The notes beneath the pieces were generated by a model. The model was not told the DNA's origin. It saw nothing but the letters and a program-made list of their open reading frames with translations, and did not search any database. Below are positions 6,237 through 7,637 of a DNA stretch of 7,637 nt, piece after piece (the stretch's first letter is position 1; every line of letters begins with the position of its first letter). A program made the position numbers and the translations under genes. Source of the DNA: an uncultured Verrucomicrobiales bacterium (GTDB lineage: Bacteria; Verrucomicrobiota; Verrucomicrobiae; Limisphaerales; CANJSG01). The stretch lies in assembly GCA_946480965.1 (NCBI GenBank), contig CAMLMI010000223.1, positions 1-7,637 on the forward strand. The letters are read 5' to 3'.

Positions 6237-6584
6237 TCATTCCTCCGCTGTGGGCAAGGCCGACGGCCGGTTCGTTTCCACGGTTCCGACCCGGGCCTGC
6301 TGTTTCGTCTCGATCCGCCGCACGTCGGCGCGGAACACGGACAGGAACCGGCTCAGGCCGATGACCAGCACCACGAGCGCGAAGGCCAGCATCAGCACGG
6401 CCAAGGTGGCGAAGCCCCGGGAAGAACGGCTGGCCCGCCGACCCACCCCTGACCCCTCCCAGGAGGGGATAAGGCAGGACGCCGTTCGACCACCGGAGAT
6501 GCGTTTCTGGTTCCCCTCCTGGGAGGGGTCAGGGGTGGGTCCACCGGACCCAAAGCGCACGTCCAATTTCAAACCCGTCTTCAT
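6237..6584 (-). CDS. Mini pseudopilin-like protein with palindromic element in its leader
   Basis: This 115-residue protein ends in a prepilin-like segment: basic RRASRSSRG, then the hydrophobic helix FATLAVLMLAFALVVLVIGL (58-77). If a prepilin peptidase cuts after Gly57, the mature protein is only 58 residues: one helix plus the polar tail SRFLSVFRADVRRIETK and onward. Mature position 5 is Ala62 rather than Glu; GspK-class minor pseudopilins also lack Glu5, but they are about 300 residues long. Residues 15-49 are encoded by a palindromic element (6440-6541), giving PTPDPSQEG (16-24) and SWEGSGVG (41-48). Without those 34 codons the leader would be about 23 residues, close to normal. The ATG at 6584 overlaps the previous stop (ATGA) and is preceded by a strong AGGAGGT. 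It could be a PilX/GspK-like remnant or a small tip subunit; the pilin-like call is moderate. Confidence 0.72.
   Translation of the reverse strand: MKTGLKLDVRFGSGGPTPDPSQEGNQKRISGGRTASCLIPSWEGSGVGRRASRSSRGFATLAVLMLAFALVVLVIGLSRFLSVFRADVRRIETKQQARVGTVETNRPSALPTAEE
6440..6541. repeat. 102-bp palindromic (MITE/REP-like) element inside a coding region
   Basis: Two perfect 30-bp inverted arms lie at 6440-6469 and 6512-6541, separated by a 42-bp spacer. Each arm contains its own hairpin: CCCCTCC-CA-GGAGGGG at 6453-6468 and CCCCTCC-TG-GGAGGGG at 6513-6528. Total length is 102 bp, exactly 34 codons, so the pseudopilin frame is kept. The flanks CCGCCG (6435-6440) and CCACCG (6541-6546) match at five of six bases, too weak to claim a target-site duplication. 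From memory, peptides like PTPDPSQEG recur in annotated proteins of several bacterial phyla because related intergenic palindromes are translated. No transposase is encoded here, so any movement would depend on an enzyme elsewhere. Confidence 0.93.
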
Positions 6585-7087
6585 CGCGCCACCTCCTGCC
6601 GAGGAACGCTCCGGAAAGTGAACGCCACGGGATGGCGCTCCGTTTTGCGGACCTTGGCCAAGGTGGCGTCCATCCGCCACGGCCGCACTTCGCCCCGTTC
6701 CTCGCACAGGAACACCGCCTCGGCCACGCCCCGGGCCCAGACCTTGGACGGTGCCCCCTCGCCAGCGGCCCGGCTCAATTCGCCCCGCGACAGCGTCCAG
6801 AGCACCGTGTTCGTTCCCGCCCCCATCCGGAAGACGCTCCCCTGCTCCGTCGTTTCCACCACGACGTTTCCGGAAGAGGCCCGCACGTCGTCTCGCCAGC
6901 GTTCGCCCGCGTCGAGCAGCAGTCCCGCGCGCTGGGCCAGTTCCAGGTCCCTGCGGACCCGGCCGAGCGCGTCGAAGATCGCCACTGACGCCAGGCTCAG
7001 GATCAGCGCGGTCGCCGCCAGATAGACCAGCACCTGGATCAGCATGAGTCCGGCGGTCCTGCGCCTGCGGTCCAACGTCGGTTTCAT
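6581..7087 (-). CDS. GspJ-like minor pseudopilin
   Basis: This 168-residue protein has a class III prepilin signal: basic leader MKPTLDRRRRTAG, probable cleavage after Gly13, then the hydrophobic helix LMLIQVLVYLAATALILSL (14-32). The LIQVLVYLA stretch parallels the LIEVLVALA of classical GspI/GspJ, with Gln18 in place of the conserved Glu at mature position 5. The long amphipathic continuation (FDALGRVRRDLELAQRAG, 38-55) and beta-rich remainder fit a GspJ-like minor pseudopilin located at the tip or inner membrane. An AAGGAGG lies ten bases upstream of ATG 7087, and the start also overlaps the previous stop as ATGA. The stop overlaps the next start the same way. Assignment to GspJ rather than GspH/GspI is by size and order only. 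Confidence 0.82.
   Translation of the reverse strand: MKPTLDRRRRTAGLMLIQVLVYLAATALILSLASVAIFDALGRVRRDLELAQRAGLLLDAGERWRDDVRASSGNVVVETTEQGSVFRMGAGTNTVLWTLSRGELSRAAGEGAPSKVWARGVAEAVFLCEERGEVRPWRMDATLAKVRKTERHPVAFTFRSVPRQEVAR
6591..6597 (-). promoter_or_regulatory. Strong ribosome binding site for the mini pseudopilin
   Basis: AGGAGGT on the minus strand ends six bases before the ATG at 6584. It is the best Shine-Dalgarno match in the window. It fixes the start codon upstream of the palindromic element, so the element really is within the translated region. Confidence 0.75.
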
Positions 7088-7464
7088 GGCACCACCGCCT
7101 CCTTGCTGGCGGCGACCGCTCCGGGACGCTTTTCGGGCCTCCATTCCAGCCGCAGATGGCGGCCGTTCTTGACGAGCACGCACCGGCCCGCCGGGAGCCG
7201 CTCCGCGCCTGCTCCGGCCAGCGCCACGTCGGACTCGCCTTCCGGCCGGCTCTTCCACTCCCCGGCCAGCAGGATTTCCAGCTCGCCGTCCAGCAGCTCG
7301 ATCAAAGCGGCGCGGCGAAGTTCCGCATCCAGCAGCCGGCGTTCGCCGACGAGCCCGTGCGCCAGCGGCAGGACCAGAACCACCAGCAACCCGAGGGCGA
7401 CCGCGAGGTCCACGTTCATCCACCCGCGACGGGCGGTCCGAATCCGGGGCGACAAGGTCTTCAT
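7084..7464 (-). CDS. GspI/GspH-like minor pseudopilin
   Basis: This 126-residue protein has a basic leader MKTLSPRIRTARRG, a likely prepilin peptidase site after Gly14, and a hydrophobic helix WMNVDLAVALGLLVVLVLPL (15-34). Mature position 5 is Asp19 instead of Glu, and position 1 is Trp instead of Phe or Met. The remainder contains a charged helix (ERRLLDAELRRAALIELLDG, 41-60) and a short beta-type domain ending near the GRHLRLEWRP strand. Length and location before the GspJ-like gene suggest a GspI- or GspH-like minor pseudopilin. The ATG at 7464 overlaps the previous stop (ATGA) with no visible ribosome binding site, so it is probably translated by coupling. The prepilin-like nature is fairly sure; the subtype is not. 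Confidence 0.75.
   Translation of the reverse strand: MKTLSPRIRTARRGWMNVDLAVALGLLVVLVLPLAHGLVGERRLLDAELRRAALIELLDGELEILLAGEWKSRPEGESDVALAGAGAERLPAGRCVLVKNGRHLRLEWRPEKRPGAVAASKEAVVP
7098..7104 (-). promoter_or_regulatory. Ribosome binding site for the GspJ-like gene
   Basis: AAGGAGG on the minus strand lies ten bases before ATG 7087. It supports that start over the long in-frame upstream extension, which is a shadow of the preceding gene. Confidence 0.6.
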
Positions 7465-7637
7465 GGGAACGAATGGATGATGCCGGCCAGCAGGCCGAAG
7501 ACGGCGATGGTCAAGGCGCCCACCAGCAAGCCTTGCAGCAGCACCGTCGCGACGAAGATCGCCTGCGCGGCCGCCTGCTCGGAGCGTTCCGCCTTCAGCT
7601 CCAGCGAAACGAGCCAGCCCTGGATGGCGTCGAGGAA
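7461..7637 (-). CDS. C-terminal end of an integral membrane protein, possibly GspF/PilC-like
   Basis: Only the last 58 residues are in the window and the start lies beyond its right edge. They contain a charged amphipathic stretch (GWLVSLELKAERSEQAAAQA, 7-26) followed by a membrane helix (about 28-54, FVATVLLQGLLVGALTIAVF and onward) and the short tail IIHSFP. GspF/PilC platform proteins also end with a membrane helix and a very short tail, and commonly sit next to pseudopilin and GspE genes, which is the main argument for this assignment. I do not see a diagnostic GspF motif. The stop codon overlaps the next pseudopilin start as ATGA, so it belongs to the same operon. Confidence 0.55.
   Translation of the reverse strand, partial: FLDAIQGWLVSLELKAERSEQAAAQAIFVATVLLQGLLVGALTIAVFGLLAGIIHSFP

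Noticed and set aside
6435..6546. Possible 6-bp target-site duplication flanking the palindromic element
   Set aside because: CCGCCG and CCACCG differ at one of six bases in GC-rich DNA, which is easily chance.

Overview
This is a GC-rich, gene-dense stretch in which every gene I can support lies on the minus strand, so transcription runs from high to low coordinates. Non-coding gaps are short: 28, 137 and about 153 bases, plus about 32 bases ahead of one small gene. I see no rRNA, tRNA, CRISPR array or transposase. The gene families, high GC, ATGA-linked cistrons and a palindromic intergenic-type repeat would fit a PVC-superphylum bacterium (Verrucomicrobiota, Kiritimatiellota or Planctomycetota). 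That placement is inference from overall impression, not from a marker gene.

Right half (7637 to 3204): one operon of the type II secretion / type IV pilus class. In order of transcription it holds the C-terminal end of an integral membrane protein (possibly a GspF/PilC-like platform protein), three small pseudopilin-like proteins, a 90-residue two-helix membrane protein, a 12-helix two-unit ABC-2 permease, and a short GspE/PilB-type ATPase with intact Walker A, Asp box, Walker B, His box and zinc-knuckle motifs. Most junctions are 4-base ATGA overlaps, which points to strong translational coupling. The ATPase would drive assembly of the pseudopilins. The embedded ABC-2 permease recalls the PilGHI transporter genes of the Myxococcus pilus cluster, but its function here is unknown and no ABC ATPase is visible.

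The third pseudopilin carries a 102-bp palindromic element with perfect 30-bp arms, inserted in frame in its leader region. It adds 34 codons without breaking the gene.

Middle (3066 to 1573): a stand-alone gene for a secreted-then-anchored protein. Its outer region resembles the extracellular 7TMR-HDED domain of PgpH/YqfF-type cyclic-di-AMP phosphodiesterases, but it has one transmembrane helix and coiled coils in place of the 7TM core and HD domain.

Left (1419 to 1): a GcvH-like lipoyl-carrier protein followed 28 bases later by a CobW/P47K-type G3E GTPase, cut by the window edge. No other glycine-cleavage gene is visible. The pair looks like a dedicated module whose substrate cannot be read from this window.

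Best candidates for something new: the in-frame palindromic element in the pseudopilin, the HDED-without-HD membrane protein, the lipoyl-carrier/G3E GTPase pair, and an assembly system whose three pseudopilins all lack the usual Glu at mature position 5.
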